From: an uncultured Clostridia bacterium
GTDB lineage: Bacteria > Bacillota > Clostridia > Oscillospirales > Ruminococcaceae
Length of the DNA stretch: 64,000 nucleotides
Reading direction: 5' to 3'
NCBI GenBank assembly: GCA_947625375.1
Contig: CANQOC010000009.1
Location: 28,081-92,080 of the forward strand
Positions 1-9,619 of the stretch are shown in pieces. The translations under genes were made by a program, and so were the position numbers. The first letter of the stretch is position 1. The number at the start of each line of letters is the position of its first letter. The notes beneath the pieces are model-generated. The model ran no database searches. It had not been told where the DNA came from and was given only the letters and a program-made list of their open reading frames with translations.

Positions 1-1136
1 TCGGCGGCCCTGTTTGCCGCTTCGGACTCTTCGCCGTTTTTGTCAATTATTCTTTCGACCGTAAAACATACCGGTCTTCCGCGCGGGATTGCCGCCTCTA
101 AGGTGTCGCCCCGGAAAAAGCGGCTGCGCTGCAGGATTTCGGCAAATTCACCGTCCGAGCCTTCGACCGTTCCGGCGAAGTCATACCCGCGGACATATCC
201 TCCGTCTTTGGTGTTCTGCATGATTTCGTCGCTTCCGAAATAGAATCCGGTGCAGTATTCGCGGTGCGAGACCTTTTCGGTCTCGTCCTTAATCCACTCG
301 GGAAGGCTTTTGAGCGCAAGCGAATCGACGGCGGCGCGATAGGCGTTCGTTACCGTCGCAACGTAATATGGCGACTTCGCCCTCCCCTCGATTTTAAAGC
401 TCGATATTCCGGCGGAGGCGAGCTCGCCGAGGTGCTCTATCATGCACATATCCTTTGCGTTTAGGATATATGTACCTCCGTCGCTCTCTTCAACCGGAAA
501 ATACTGCCCCTCGCGGGTCATCTCCATAAGCGCATAGCTCCAGCGGCAGGGCTGTGCACACTCTCCCCTGTTTGCGTCGCGGCCGGTAAGATACTGCGAC
601 AAAAGGCATCTTCCCGAAAACGACACGCACATCGCGCCGTGTACGAACGCTTCGAGCTCAAGCTCGGGAGGGGTGTTATCGCGGATTTGCTTTATCTCGT
701 CAAGAGACAGCTCCCGGGCGAGCACCGCTCTCTTTGCGCCCATGCGGTAAAACTCGCGCGCAGAGGCAAAGTTTACGACTCCGGCCTGCGTTGAAATGTG
801 AATGTCGATGTCGGGGGCATATTCCTTTAAGAGCGACATGACCCCGATATCGCTGACGATAAATGCGTCGACGCCCGCCGAAGAAGCCTCATCGGCAAAG
901 ACCTTCAGTCCCGAAAGCTCGCGGTTTCGCGGAAGGGTGTTGCAGGCAAGATATATCTTCTTTCCGGCCGAATGTGCCAGACTGCAAGCCTCGCACAGCT
1001 CTTCATAAGAGAAATTCTTCGGCGCGGAGCGCATTCCGAATTCCCGCCGCGCAAGATATACCGCGTCGGCGCCGTATAAAAGCGCAGTCTTTAAACACTC
1101 GAGGTCGCCGGCGGGAGATAAAACCTCGGGCGTCAT
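1..1136 (-). CDS. Peptidase U32 family protein (C-terminus beyond window)
   Basis: The frame is open from ATG at 1136 to the left edge, so about 378 residues are visible and the C-terminus is missing. The start MTPEVLSPAGD is typical of the U32 family, and residues about 162-180 (EAFVHGAMC then SGRC) match the U32 signature with its conserved cysteines. More Cys residues follow (GECAQPC). U32 members include collagenase-like proteases and RNA hydroxylation or tRNA-modifying enzymes such as RlhA and TrhP; which one this is cannot be decided here. Its ATG overlaps the mltG stop in an ATGA, so the two are translationally coupled. This pairing with mltG is common in clostridia. Confidence 0.9.
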   Translation of the reverse strand, partial: MTPEVLSPAGDLECLKTALLYGADAVYLARREFGMRSAPKNFSYEELCEACSLAHSAGKKIYLACNTLPRNRELSGLKVFADEASSAGVDAFIVSDIGVMSLLKEYAPDIDIHISTQAGVVNFASAREFYRMGAKRAVLARELSLDEIKQIRDNTPPELELEAFVHGAMCVSFSGRCLLSQYLTGRDANRGECAQPCRWSYALMEMTREGQYFPVEESDGGTYILNAKDMCMIEHLGELASAGISSFKIEGRAKSPYYVATVTNAYRAAVDSLALKSLPEWIKDETEKVSHREYCTGFYFGSDEIMQNTKDGGYVRGYDFAGTVEGSDGEFAEILQRSRFFRGDTLEAAIPRGRPVCFTVERIIDKNGEESEAANRAA

Positions 1137-2503
1137 GCGCTCAGTCCCGCCTTTTCGATGTTCTCCTGGTGCTCCTCATATGTCTCGGCATAGTAGAACT
1201 CGCCGGTCTCGGCGTCGGAGCAGAAGAAATAGCAGTTATTCTCCGCCGGATAGAGCGCGGCGTGAATCGCGGCCTCGCCGGGGTTGCATATCGGTCCGAC
1301 CGGAAGACCGGTGCAGACATAGGTGTCATAGGCGTCATACATCTCCTGGAACACGACCGTCGTCCCCGCCTTGATGACGTTTTCAATGTAGCGCGAGGTG
1401 GTGTCGGTTTGTAACCTCGGGTATTCGCCCGGGTTTTTAAGGCGGTTATAGAAGACCGCGGCGATGTCGTCCATGTCGTCGGGATTGCCGGACTCAAGCT
1501 GTAAAATCGAAGCGAGCGTCACCACCTGCTCAAGCGTATATCCGAGCTCGTTACAGCGGTTTATGACGTCGGCGGAGAGAACCTCGTCGGTGCGCTCCTT
1601 GATTCGCTTTACGATGTTATAGGGCGTATCCCCGACGTAGAATTCATAGGTATCGGGGAAGAGGAATCCCTCGTATTTATAGTATTTCATGCCGGACGAG
1701 CTGACGTAGTTCTCGAAATTGAGTCCGTAGAGCGACGAGTTAAAGGTGAACACAAAGTCGTCGGCGGAGCAGACTCCGTTTTCTTCAAGAAGCTTTGCGG
1801 CTTGGTCGATTGTATATCCCTCGGGAATAGTGACCGTGACGGTTTCGTGAGCCTCGCGGCTTGTCGACATAAGGTCGATGATGTCGGAATAGCTCATCGA
1901 TGGCATTACGTCGATGTCGCCGGGATAAATCGGGTCGCTCCCGAGCTTTAGCCTCGCAAATCTCACGAAGACCTCGGGATATTCGATGATTCCGTTTTCT
2001 TCGAGCATGTCCGCAATATCGTAAATGTCATAGTCGCCCGTCATCGGTTGGATATAAAGGGTGAAGACGTTGTTGTTGGTGTCGATTCCCAAAAAGTCCC
2101 GCCCGACGACGATTACGAAAAGTGATATTATCAGCGAACAGCAGAGCACAAGCGTCACGAGCACAAGTCCGCCGTATGCCGAATAATTTGCCTTCCTGAC
2201 GCGCTGCTTGCGGCGGCGCTTCTTTACCGGCGGCTCGGGCTCCTCTTCTTCAATCGGAGCGGCGGTTTCGCTCTTTTTTATTGCGCTCATCATCTGTGCG
2301 ACATTGCCTTTTGAAAACCGTATGGTCTTCTCGGTGAGGTCGCGGATGCTCTCGGCGTCGGTGTTTTCGTTGACCGGCTCTCCGAGCACCTGTGACATAT
2401 CCTCGCCGCCGTCGCTGTTTTCGGCGGATTCCGGCTTTTCCTTTTCCTCGGGAGATTTATTCATGATGTCATACAGATATCTGTCAAAAATCTCGTCTCT
2501 CAT
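1133..2503 (-). CDS. mltG: Endolytic murein transglycosylase MltG (YceG-like)
   Basis: Membrane-anchored lytic transglycosylase that cleaves nascent glycan strands and sets their length. The 456 aa protein has a charged cytoplasmic N-terminus of about 105 residues, one membrane segment at about 111-133, and the YceG domain outside. ASILQLE ends in E337, aligning with the catalytic Glu of E. coli MltG, and GLPVGPICNPG is the usual C-terminal motif. The start ATG at 2503 has AAAGGAA 6-7 nt upstream; Met14 is a possible alternative. The cytoplasmic tail is longer than in E. coli and ends in a basic KKRRRKQ stretch before the membrane. It follows the DJ-1 gene by 16 nt and overlaps the U32 gene. 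Confidence 0.93.
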   Translation of the reverse strand: MRDEIFDRYLYDIMNKSPEEKEKPESAENSDGGEDMSQVLGEPVNENTDAESIRDLTEKTIRFSKGNVAQMMSAIKKSETAAPIEEEEPEPPVKKRRRKQRVRKANYSAYGGLVLVTLVLCCSLIISLFVIVVGRDFLGIDTNNNVFTLYIQPMTGDYDIYDIADMLEENGIIEYPEVFVRFARLKLGSDPIYPGDIDVMPSMSYSDIIDLMSTSREAHETVTVTIPEGYTIDQAAKLLEENGVCSADDFVFTFNSSLYGLNFENYVSSSGMKYYKYEGFLFPDTYEFYVGDTPYNIVKRIKERTDEVLSADVINRCNELGYTLEQVVTLASILQLESGNPDDMDDIAAVFYNRLKNPGEYPRLQTDTTSRYIENVIKAGTTVVFQEMYDAYDTYVCTGLPVGPICNPGEAAIHAALYPAENNCYFFCSDAETGEFYYAETYEEHQENIEKAGLSA

Positions 2504-2519
2504 GACTGTTCCTTTCCGT

Positions 2520-3065
2520 TTACTTCCTATTAAGCGCTTTCAGCAAAAGCTCGGCGCGTTCGGCGCTTATGAGCTTTTTAATGATTTCACAGGAAAACTC
2601 GAGCGCATTTCCCATTCCGCAGGCGGTGATAATGTTCCCGTCGGTGACGCACGGGACGTCGGTTATGACCTCGGCGCCCTCAAGCTGGTCCTCAAAGCCG
2701 ACGTAACAGGTCGCTTTCTTTCCCTTGAGGAGTCCCCTGTGCCCGAGAATCGACGGCGCGGCGCAGATTGCCGCAAACGGGATTCCGTTTTCGACGCAGT
2801 GGTCGATTGCGCGCTGAACCGTCTCGCTCTTTTCGAGGTTGAGCGTCCCCGGCATACCGCCCGGGAGGATTATCATGTCGATTTTTTCGTCAAAGATAAT
2901 CTCGAAGTCGTCGAGGTCGGCGACCGTCTTTATCCCGTGCGACCCGGTGACGACGCGGTTCCCGACGCCGACCGTTTTAACGTCGACCTCGCATCTTCTC
3001 AGGCAGTCGACGGGCGTCAGCGCCTCGATTTCCTCAAAGCCGTTTGCAAGAAAAACAAGTACCAT
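2520..3065 (-). CDS. DJ-1/PfpI family protein
   Basis: A 181 aa single-domain member of the DJ-1/ThiJ/PfpI superfamily. The nucleophile-elbow Cys is C101 in AAICAAPS, and E14 in GFEEIE corresponds to the Glu that hydrogen-bonds this Cys in human DJ-1. Members include proposed glyoxalases/deglycases, chaperones and proteases; the closest subgroup here is the bacterial DJ-1 type rather than PfpI protease. The exact substrate cannot be inferred. The gene starts 2 nt after the recN stop and is followed by mltG, in the same operon. Confidence 0.88.
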   Translation of the reverse strand: MVLVFLANGFEEIEALTPVDCLRRCEVDVKTVGVGNRVVTGSHGIKTVADLDDFEIIFDEKIDMIILPGGMPGTLNLEKSETVQRAIDHCVENGIPFAAICAAPSILGHRGLLKGKKATCYVGFEDQLEGAEVITDVPCVTDGNIITACGMGNALEFSCEIIKKLISAERAELLLKALNRK

Positions 3066-3067
3066 AA

Positions 3068-4738
3068 TTACTCCTCTCCGGCCGCCGAACGAAGCTGTTC
3101 CTCGGCGTCCTCCAAAACCGTCTTGGTGATGTTGTCGCCGCCGAGAATCCGCGCGACCTCATACTTTCTCCCCTCAAAGTCGAGAGGCCGTATGTCGGTG
3201 ACGGTGCGCTCGGCGCCGCTGTGCTTTTCTATAAGTATATGGTCGTCGCCCATAATCGCTATCTGCGCAAGATGGGTGACACAAATGACCTGCCGCTTTC
3301 TCGATATTTCCCTCAGCTTGATGCCGATTTTCTGTGCCGCACGGCCGCTGACGCCCGAGTCGATTTCGTCGAAGATAAGCGTCGGGATTCCGTCGCGGTC
3401 GGCAAGAACGCTTTTCAGCGCAAGCATAATCCTTGAAAGCTCGCCGCCCGAGGCTATCCGCGCCATCGGCTTCGGCTCTTCGCCGCGGTTCGCCGAGATG
3501 AGGAATTCGAGGCGGTCCATGCCGCTCAAAGTCAGCTTTCCGCGCTCGGTCCTGACTTCAATCCTCACGTCCGGCATATTTAAAAACTTAAGCTGTTCTT
3601 CGACCTCGGTCTTAAAGCGCTGTGCGGCGTCTTTTCTTATTGTGCTCAGCTTCTCCGCCTTTTTCGTGACGGTCGCCAAGAGCTCGTCGCGCTGTTTTAT
3701 CAGGCGTTCGATTTCCGACTCCGCGCCCTCGATTGTCCCGAGCTCGGCGGAGGCGTCTTCATAGAGCTTTATGACCCCGTCGATGTCGGTGTTGTATCTG
3801 CGCTTTATCCGGCTCAGCTCGTCGCGCCTTGCCGAGAGGCGCTGATATTCGGCGTCGTCGATGTCGAGGCGGTCGAGAAGCCTTGAAAGCTCGTCCGAGA
3901 TGTCAGAAAGCTCGATTCCGACAGAATTCAGCCGCTCGCACAGCGGCTTAAGCTCGGGCAGGAGCTCTTCCGCTGTCGAAAGCTCGCCCTCGGCATTCGC
4001 CGAAAGCGCGCCCGCGCCGTTTATTTCCTCGTCACCCGAGAGATACTGTATCGCTGTGCCGACCGCCCTTGAAAGCTCGACGGCGTTGTCAATCACCCGA
4101 AATCGTTCTTCGACGGCGGCGTCCTCGCCGGGGGATATCCCGAGCGCACCGATGTCACTTATGATTGAGCGGAGATATGCCGCGCGCTGGTTTTTCTGGA
4201 GCTCAGACTGCTTTAGCGCCGAAATCTTCCTTGCGGCCGACTGAAGCTCCCTGAACGACGACTGATAGTCCGCTATGACCTCCTCGTCGCGCGCAAATCC
4301 GTCGAGGACCGAGAGGTGCTTAAGCGGGTCAAGAAGTATCTGACTGTCGTGCTGACCGTGGATATTTATGAGGAGTCCGCCGAGCTCTTTTATCGCCCCG
4401 ACGCTTACGGCGCGGGAGTTGATTCTTGCGGCGCCCTTGCCGTCCGAGGATATCTCGCGGGAGATTATAAGCTCGTCCTCGGGCTCGATTCCGATTTCGC
4501 GGAGCATTTCCTCGGCTTCCTTCGGGACGTCGGTGAACACCGCGCTGATATATGCCCTGTCGGCTCCCGCGCGGACGATATCCCGCGAGACACGCTGTCC
4601 GAGCACGGCGTTAATCCCGCCGATGAGGATTGATTTTCCCGCGCCGGTCTCGCCGGTAAAGACGTTGAGACGGGGTCCGAGCGATATCGTCGCGTTCTCT
4701 ATGACCGCAAGATTTTCGATATGCAGCTCTTTCAGCAT
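3068..4738 (-). CDS. recN: DNA repair protein RecN
   Basis: SMC-like ATPase acting early in double-strand break repair. 556 aa from the ATG at 4738, preceded by GAAGGGAAG at 7 nt; the frame stays open to a TTG at 4756 but that has no suitable Shine-Dalgarno. Walker A GETGAGKS is at about 29-36, the ABC signature region reads SGGELSRIMLAL, and Walker B is LIFDEIDSG. A long central region rich in Glu, Arg and Leu should form the coiled coil. It lies directly downstream of argR, the same argR(ahrC)-recN order as in Bacillus. Confidence 0.96.
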   Translation of the reverse strand: MLKELHIENLAVIENATISLGPRLNVFTGETGAGKSILIGGINAVLGQRVSRDIVRAGADRAYISAVFTDVPKEAEEMLREIGIEPEDELIISREISSDGKGAARINSRAVSVGAIKELGGLLINIHGQHDSQILLDPLKHLSVLDGFARDEEVIADYQSSFRELQSAARKISALKQSELQKNQRAAYLRSIISDIGALGISPGEDAAVEERFRVIDNAVELSRAVGTAIQYLSGDEEINGAGALSANAEGELSTAEELLPELKPLCERLNSVGIELSDISDELSRLLDRLDIDDAEYQRLSARRDELSRIKRRYNTDIDGVIKLYEDASAELGTIEGAESEIERLIKQRDELLATVTKKAEKLSTIRKDAAQRFKTEVEEQLKFLNMPDVRIEVRTERGKLTLSGMDRLEFLISANRGEEPKPMARIASGGELSRIMLALKSVLADRDGIPTLIFDEIDSGVSGRAAQKIGIKLREISRKRQVICVTHLAQIAIMGDDHILIEKHSGAERTVTDIRPLDFEGRKYEVARILGGDNITKTVLEDAEEQLRSAAGEE

Positions 4739-4762
4739 TGTCCGACTTCCCTTCAAAAGTAA

Positions 4763-5212
4763 TTAAAGAAGCTTTTCAAACTCCCTGAGCATCTTTGCGG
4801 CGTCCTCTTCGGTCCGCATCAGAACAAAAATGGTGTCGTCGCCGGCAATCGTCCCGACGATGTCTTTATATCCCGCGGAATCAAGCCTTGCGCATACCGC
4901 ATTTGCCATTCCCGAATGGGTTCGGAGGACGACGGTATTCATCGCTCTGTCGACAGCATAGACCGAGTCGGAGAATACGCGCATAAGACCCGACTTCGAG
5001 CCTCCGTCGTATTCGCTTCGGGCCAGGGAGTATTTATAGCTGCCGCTCTCCCCCATCGTCTTGACGAGCGAAAGCTGTTTTATGTCTCTCGACACCGTCG
5101 CCTGCGTGACCGAGAAGCCGCGTTCGAGGAGCAGCGCCTGAAGCGTCTCCTGTGTGTCGACCTCATAGTGGCTGACTATGTCGAGTATGGCTTTTTTTCT
5201 GTCGTTTTTCAT
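4763..5212 (-). CDS. argR: Arginine repressor ArgR/AhrC
   Basis: Hexameric arginine-responsive regulator of arginine biosynthesis and catabolism. 149 aa from the ATG at 5212. The N-terminal winged helix includes TQATVSRDIKQL, the recognition helix typical of ArgR, and the C-terminal oligomerisation/arginine-binding domain ends in GTIAGDDTIF with the conserved Asp pair. An in-frame ATG two codons upstream (5218) overlaps the nadK stop, but the AGGAGA sits immediately against it; spacing of 7 nt favours 5212. No ARG box was recognised nearby. Confidence 0.95.
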   Translation of the reverse strand: MKNDRKKAILDIVSHYEVDTQETLQALLLERGFSVTQATVSRDIKQLSLVKTMGESGSYKYSLARSEYDGGSKSGLMRVFSDSVYAVDRAMNTVVLRTHSGMANAVCARLDSAGYKDIVGTIAGDDTIFVLMRTEEDAAKMLREFEKLL

Positions 5213-5214
5213 GG

Positions 5215-6084
5215 TCATTCTCCTGTCTGTTTTACGGGCTGCATAAGCTTTCGGTTGACTGCCCTGAAATATCCGTCCCCCGAGATGTCGATAAGCTTCA
5301 GCCTGCGCGCCGAGCGCCTTACCGTGACCCTGTCGCCCTGTTCGAGCCTTATCGGCGCAAGTCCGTCGACCGAAAGACTTACGGTACAGTCGCGGTCGGC
5401 GTCAAACTTTATTTCAATCAGCTTTTCTGGCGAAAACAGCATTGTTCTCGCAAAAAGCGAATGAGGACAAATCTGTGTGAATTCGATGCAGTCGAGAGAC
5501 GGCTCAATAAGCGGTCCTCCCGCCGACAGCGAATACGCCGAAGCGCCGGTCGGCGTCGAAAAGATAAGTCCGTCGGCGCGTAGCGACGATACCGTCTGCC
5601 CGTCGGCAAGGACGGTGAAATCGCGGATTCCGGTCCCGTATCCCCCCGAAACGACGGCCTCGTTCAGCGCGATACAGGACTCCTTTACGCCGCCGTCATT
5701 AAGAATCTCGACGTCGAGCATCATCCGCTCGTCTGTCTCGAATTCGCAGGTGATGAGCCGGTTGAGGAGAGAGAGCTCGCTTCGTTCGAGCGTTGCCATA
5801 AACCCGAGCCGCCCGCAGTTGATTCCGAGAAGATGCCGGTCATACTTCGAGGCGAGCTTCGCGCATTTTAATATGGTTCCGTCGCCGCCGACCGATATCA
5901 TTATGTCGCATAGCCTTGCGCCGCTGTCCGGCTCGGTATACATCACGTTCGGGATAAAGTCGGCGTTTGCGCAGAAGCTCGGCATTATAATCTCACAGCC
6001 GAGCTTCATCAACGCGGAACAGGCCGAGTCGGTCGTCTCGCGGGAATGGCTCTTCCCGAAGTTGGGGTATATGAATATCTTCAT
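5215..6084 (-). CDS. nadK: NAD kinase
   Basis: ATP- or polyphosphate-dependent phosphorylation of NAD to NADP in the cytosol. 289 aa from the ATG at 6084, which has AAAGGAGGG 6 nt upstream and overlaps the tlyA stop (ATGA); a longer reading to 6120 is unlikely. Family motifs are present: GGDGT at about 66-70, RLGFMATL, and the NAD-binding loop around GASAYSLSAGGP. The gene sits in the widespread firmicute order tlyA-nadK-argR-recN. Confidence 0.96.
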   Translation of the reverse strand: MKIFIYPNFGKSHSRETTDSACSALMKLGCEIIMPSFCANADFIPNVMYTEPDSGARLCDIMISVGGDGTILKCAKLASKYDRHLLGINCGRLGFMATLERSELSLLNRLITCEFETDERMMLDVEILNDGGVKESCIALNEAVVSGGYGTGIRDFTVLADGQTVSSLRADGLIFSTPTGASAYSLSAGGPLIEPSLDCIEFTQICPHSLFARTMLFSPEKLIEIKFDADRDCTVSLSVDGLAPIRLEQGDRVTVRRSARRLKLIDISGDGYFRAVNRKLMQPVKQTGE

Positions 6085-6884
6085 CCTGTTCCCTCCTTTT
6101 CGGAAAGCGCCCTTTCGCATATTCCGGAAAAATCGGCATCGAACGCCGTAAAGTAATTTTGCTTTACAAGATATACAAGGTACTCGGCGTTCCCGTCGCC
6201 GCCCTTTATCGGCGAGGGAATAAGTCCCTTAATGCCGAAGCCGTTTGCGACGAAGTATCCGCAGAGGTCTTTCAGAACCGCGACATGCGCCTTTTTGTCC
6301 CTGACGATTCCCGACTTCGAGAGCGCCGAGCGTCCGGCCTCAAACTGCGGCTTTATCAGGAGCACCGCACCTTTTCCGTCGCCGAGGACTCTTTTTGCGG
6401 CGTCTGCGGCGAATCTCACGGATATAAAAGATAGGTCGGCGGAGATGAAATCAATTTTTTCGGGGAACATTTCCGTGGAAATGTCCTTGACGTTGACGCC
6501 TTCAAGGCTTATGACGCGGCTGTCTGAAAGGAGCTTTTCGTGAAGCTGACCGTGCCCGACGTCGGCGGCATAGACGCGTTCCGCGCCGTTTTGGAGCATA
6601 CAGTCGGTAAATCCGCCGGTCGACGCGCCGATGTCGAGACAGGTTAGTCCCGAGAGATTTATCCCGAATTCGGAGAACGCGCGTTCGAGCTTCAGTCCTC
6701 CCCTGCCGACATACCTGAGCGCTTCGCCGGTGACGGCTATTTCGTCGGCGTCCGAGACGGGGTCTGACGGCTTTTTTGCGGTCCTTCCGTTGACCGAAAC
6801 CTCTCCGCAGCGGATATATTCCTTTGCGCGCTCGCGGCTTGCCGCAAGTCCGCGCTTTACGAGCTCGGCGTCAAGCCTGTTCAC
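6081..6884 (-). CDS. tlyA: TlyA-family rRNA 2'-O-methyltransferase (S4 + FtsJ-like)
   Basis: 267 aa. The N-terminal S4 RNA-binding domain (about 1-60, RLDAELVKRGLA and SVNGR) is followed by an FtsJ-like SAM methyltransferase domain with CLDIGASTGGF as the SAM-binding loop. Members methylate ribose in 16S and/or 23S rRNA (mycobacterial TlyA) and were formerly called haemolysin A. Whether this copy modifies one or both subunits cannot be told from sequence. Its ATG overlaps the dxs stop and its stop overlaps nadK. Confidence 0.92.
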   Translation of the reverse strand: MNRLDAELVKRGLAASRERAKEYIRCGEVSVNGRTAKKPSDPVSDADEIAVTGEALRYVGRGGLKLERAFSEFGINLSGLTCLDIGASTGGFTDCMLQNGAERVYAADVGHGQLHEKLLSDSRVISLEGVNVKDISTEMFPEKIDFISADLSFISVRFAADAAKRVLGDGKGAVLLIKPQFEAGRSALSKSGIVRDKKAHVAVLKDLCGYFVANGFGIKGLIPSPIKGGDGNAEYLVYLVKQNYFTAFDADFSGICERALSEKEGTG

Positions 6885-8689
6885 TTCTGCTCCCCAATCT
6901 TTCGGACAATCTTTTCCTTGGTGAGACCGTAAAGGTCAAAAGCTTCACAGACGGTCATCGTCGGGACAAAGCCTTCGAGCGACGTAAGCTCCGCCGAGGG
7001 TATCTCTGCCTTGATTTTCTCGCCGATTGAGCCGCATCTGTATGTCTCCTCAAAGACGAATACCCGGCGGTACTTTTTCATTATGTCAAAGACATCGTTC
7101 TGTAAAGGGAATATCCTTGTCAGCTTTAGCATGTCGCAGCCGAGCTCCTTCGACGCCTCAAAGGCGTTGACTGCGGTCCGCCCGTATGAGACGATAAGCG
7201 TATCCGACCCGCCGCCGACGAGCGTATAGCTGTCGGAAGACGGAATGTCGCACTTCTCCTCCTCGCCCTTCGGGAACCGAAGACAGACGAGTCCGGTGTC
7301 TTCATAAAGAGCTTTTTTAAGGCAGAGCTTAAGCTCGTCATATCCCGACGGTGAATAAACGGTGACGTTCGGGACGGTCGTCAAAAACGGTATGTCAAAA
7401 ATCCCCTGGTGGGTCTCGCCGTCGCCGCCGACGATTCCGGCGTTGCAGATTGCGATTACGGCGTGAAGATTCGGGATTGAGATGTCGTGCAAAAGCTCGT
7501 CATAGGAGCGCTGGAGGAAGGAGGAATAGACCGAGAACACCGGTATCTTCCCCATCGACGCAAGTCCCGCGGCAAACGACACGGCGTGCTCCTCCGCGAT
7601 TCCGACGTCATACAGACGCGACTTAAGCGCACCCTTGAAGTGGTTGAGTCCCGCGCCGTATTTCATCGCGGCGGTGATGCCGACGATTCTCTCGTCCTTT
7701 TCGGCATATGCCGCAAGCTCGGTCCCGAAGACGTCGGCAAAGCTCTCGGTCGAAGCCGGCTTGTCGCCGGTCTCGATGTCGAAGACCGAGACGCCGTGAT
7801 ACTCGCCCGGCTGTTCCTCGGCTGGGCGGTAGCCTTTTCCCTTGACGGTGTTGACCTGTACAAGCACGGGACAGTTCATCTCCTTCGCGGAGCGGAGCGC
7901 GGCTTCGAGCTTTTCGAGGTTATGCCCGTCAATCGGGCCGATAAACTCGAATCCGAAGTCCTCGAACATCGTGCTGTGAATAAGCCTTTCCTTAAGGCTG
8001 TCCTTAGAGCGGCTTATCATGTTCTGAAGTCCCTCGCCGATTACCGGAATCGAGCCGATGACCTTTTTTGCCCCCAGCTTAAGGCGTTTATAGCTATGTT
8101 GCGTCCTCATCTCGGAAAGATACGTCGCGATGCCGCCGATATTTTTGGAAATGGACATCTCGTTATAGTTGAGGACAATGACAAGGTTTGTGCCGCTGTT
8201 GCCGGCGTTATTAAGACCCTCAAACGCAAGACCGCCGGTGAGCGCTCCGTCGCCGATGACCGCGACGGCGTGGTGATTGTCGCCCGAAAGCTTCATTGCC
8301 TCGGCAATACCGAGCGCGACGGATATCGAATTCGAGCTGTGCCCGCTGACACAGGCGTCGTGAACCGATTCGGAAGGACGGGTGAACCCCGCGATTCCGC
8401 CCTTTTGGCGGAGGGTGTCGAAGCTGCGGTATCTGCCGGTGAGAAGCTTATGGGCATAGCTCTGGTGACCGACGTCGAAGACAATCTTGTCGTCCGGCGA
8501 GTCGAAAACCCTATGTATGGCGACGGTGAGCTCGACAGCGCCGAGGTTGGAGCTGAGGTGTCCGCCGTTTTTCGATACGGTCTCGATAATCTTTCCGCGT
8601 ATTTCCCGACAAAGAGCCTCTTCCTGTTTCAAGGAGAGCTTTTTAAGGTCTTTCGGCAGGTCAAGCCGAGACAGAAGCTTATATTTCAT
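6881..8689 (-). CDS. dxs: 1-Deoxy-D-xylulose-5-phosphate synthase
   Basis: First enzyme of the MEP isoprenoid pathway; condenses pyruvate and glyceraldehyde 3-phosphate using thiamine diphosphate. 602 aa, normal length. The TPP-binding GDG..N motif reads GDGALTGGLAFEGLNN, the conserved FDVGHQSYAHK loop follows the N-terminus, and the transketolase pyrimidine and C-terminal domains are intact. Placed 15 nt downstream of ispA, so precursor synthesis and prenyl chain elongation are co-expressed. Confidence 0.97.
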   Translation of the reverse strand: MKYKLLSRLDLPKDLKKLSLKQEEALCREIRGKIIETVSKNGGHLSSNLGAVELTVAIHRVFDSPDDKIVFDVGHQSYAHKLLTGRYRSFDTLRQKGGIAGFTRPSESVHDACVSGHSSNSISVALGIAEAMKLSGDNHHAVAVIGDGALTGGLAFEGLNNAGNSGTNLVIVLNYNEMSISKNIGGIATYLSEMRTQHSYKRLKLGAKKVIGSIPVIGEGLQNMISRSKDSLKERLIHSTMFEDFGFEFIGPIDGHNLEKLEAALRSAKEMNCPVLVQVNTVKGKGYRPAEEQPGEYHGVSVFDIETGDKPASTESFADVFGTELAAYAEKDERIVGITAAMKYGAGLNHFKGALKSRLYDVGIAEEHAVSFAAGLASMGKIPVFSVYSSFLQRSYDELLHDISIPNLHAVIAICNAGIVGGDGETHQGIFDIPFLTTVPNVTVYSPSGYDELKLCLKKALYEDTGLVCLRFPKGEEEKCDIPSSDSYTLVGGGSDTLIVSYGRTAVNAFEASKELGCDMLKLTRIFPLQNDVFDIMKKYRRVFVFEETYRCGSIGEKIKAEIPSAELTSLEGFVPTMTVCEAFDLYGLTKEKIVRKIGEQK

Positions 8690-8704
8690 CGAATCACTTT
8701 CTTC

Positions 8705-9619
8705 TCATTTATTTCTCGATGCCAGCGACATCGCAAACTCGCGGAGCAGCTCGCTCCCGGGGTATTTTTTTATCTCATCCGCAGCCTCGGCGCTGAGCCT
8801 TTCGGCCTCAGAAAGAGCGCCGTCGACTCCGAGCAGCGTCGTGAACGTCGGCTTTGAGCGCCCGCTGTCGCTCCCAATCGGCTTTCCGAGCGTCTTTTCG
8901 TCGGACGTAACGTCGAGGACGTCGTCGACAATCTGAAACGCAAGACCGACATTTTTCGCGTATATTCCGGCGCTTTTCTCCTGTTCGGGTGACGCGTCCG
9001 CCATCACCGCGCCGAAGAGGCAGGAAGCAAGGAGCATATCCCCCGTCTTGCGTTCCGACATTTTTCGCAGGAAATCGCAGTCAATCTCCCCTCTGCCCTC
9101 TGACCAGAGGTCGAGCATCTGTCCGGCAATCATGCCCCGGTTTCCGGCGGAGGCGGACAGAAGCTTTATCAGCGTCAGCGCGGTTTTGTGCGGCATCTTT
9201 CCCGCAAGTGCGAGGTCGGAGATAAGCTCGAACGGCAGTATTGCCAAGCCGTCACCCGCCAAAAGTCCGGCCGCACAGCCGTATTTTATATGAGTCGACG
9301 GCTTGCCGCGACGGAGGTCGTCGTCGTCCATCTCGGGCATATCGTCGTGAATCAGCGAAAACGTGTGCACCATTTCGAGGGCACAGGCCGCCTCCCAGAC
9401 GTATTCCGGAGGGTCGGCGATGCAGCTGAAAAGCTTGTAGAATTCAACCGCAAGGACCGGTCTGATTCTCTTTCCGCCCGCCGACAGCGCATAAACCTCG
9501 GCGTCGATGACCGTCTCGGCGGGCGAGCCGTCGGTCTTCTTCAACAGCCGGTGATTCAGAAGCATTTCGTTGATGACCTCGGCGTCGCGCCCGATGATTT
9601 CGGAAAACTCACTCCTCAT
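8705..9619 (-). CDS. ispA: Polyprenyl (farnesyl/geranyl) diphosphate synthase
   Basis: Trans-isoprenyl diphosphate synthase, probably making C15 FPP for undecaprenyl phosphate and quinone-type lipids. 304 aa. The first aspartate-rich motif DDMPEMDDD lies at about 92-99, with GGKRIRP before it and the second motif VDDVLDV near 236. The gene overlaps the xseB stop by 11 nt, the firmicute xseA-xseB-ispA order, which supports FPP synthase rather than a long-chain heptaprenyl enzyme. Product length cannot be proved from sequence. Confidence 0.92.
   Translation of the reverse strand: MRSEFSEIIGRDAEVINEMLLNHRLLKKTDGSPAETVIDAEVYALSAGGKRIRPVLAVEFYKLFSCIADPPEYVWEAACALEMVHTFSLIHDDMPEMDDDDLRRGKPSTHIKYGCAAGLLAGDGLAILPFELISDLALAGKMPHKTALTLIKLLSASAGNRGMIAGQMLDLWSEGRGEIDCDFLRKMSERKTGDMLLASCLFGAVMADASPEQEKSAGIYAKNVGLAFQIVDDVLDVTSDEKTLGKPIGSDSGRSKPTFTTLLGVDGALSEAERLSAEAADEIKKYPGSELLREFAMSLASRNK

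Noticed and set aside
2208..3764. Plus-strand 518-codon frame opposite mltG, DJ-1 and recN
   Set aside because: Spans three well-supported minus genes; Ser/Arg-rich composition and no ribosome binding site.
4763..4800. Frameshift between argR and recN
   Set aside because: Both proteins are full length; the extra TTG-started codons before recN reflect only an open frame.
7487..8857. Long plus-strand open frame (456 codons) opposite dxs
   Set aside because: It is antisense to an unmistakable dxs/ispA region, has no family motifs and arises from GC-rich codon bias.
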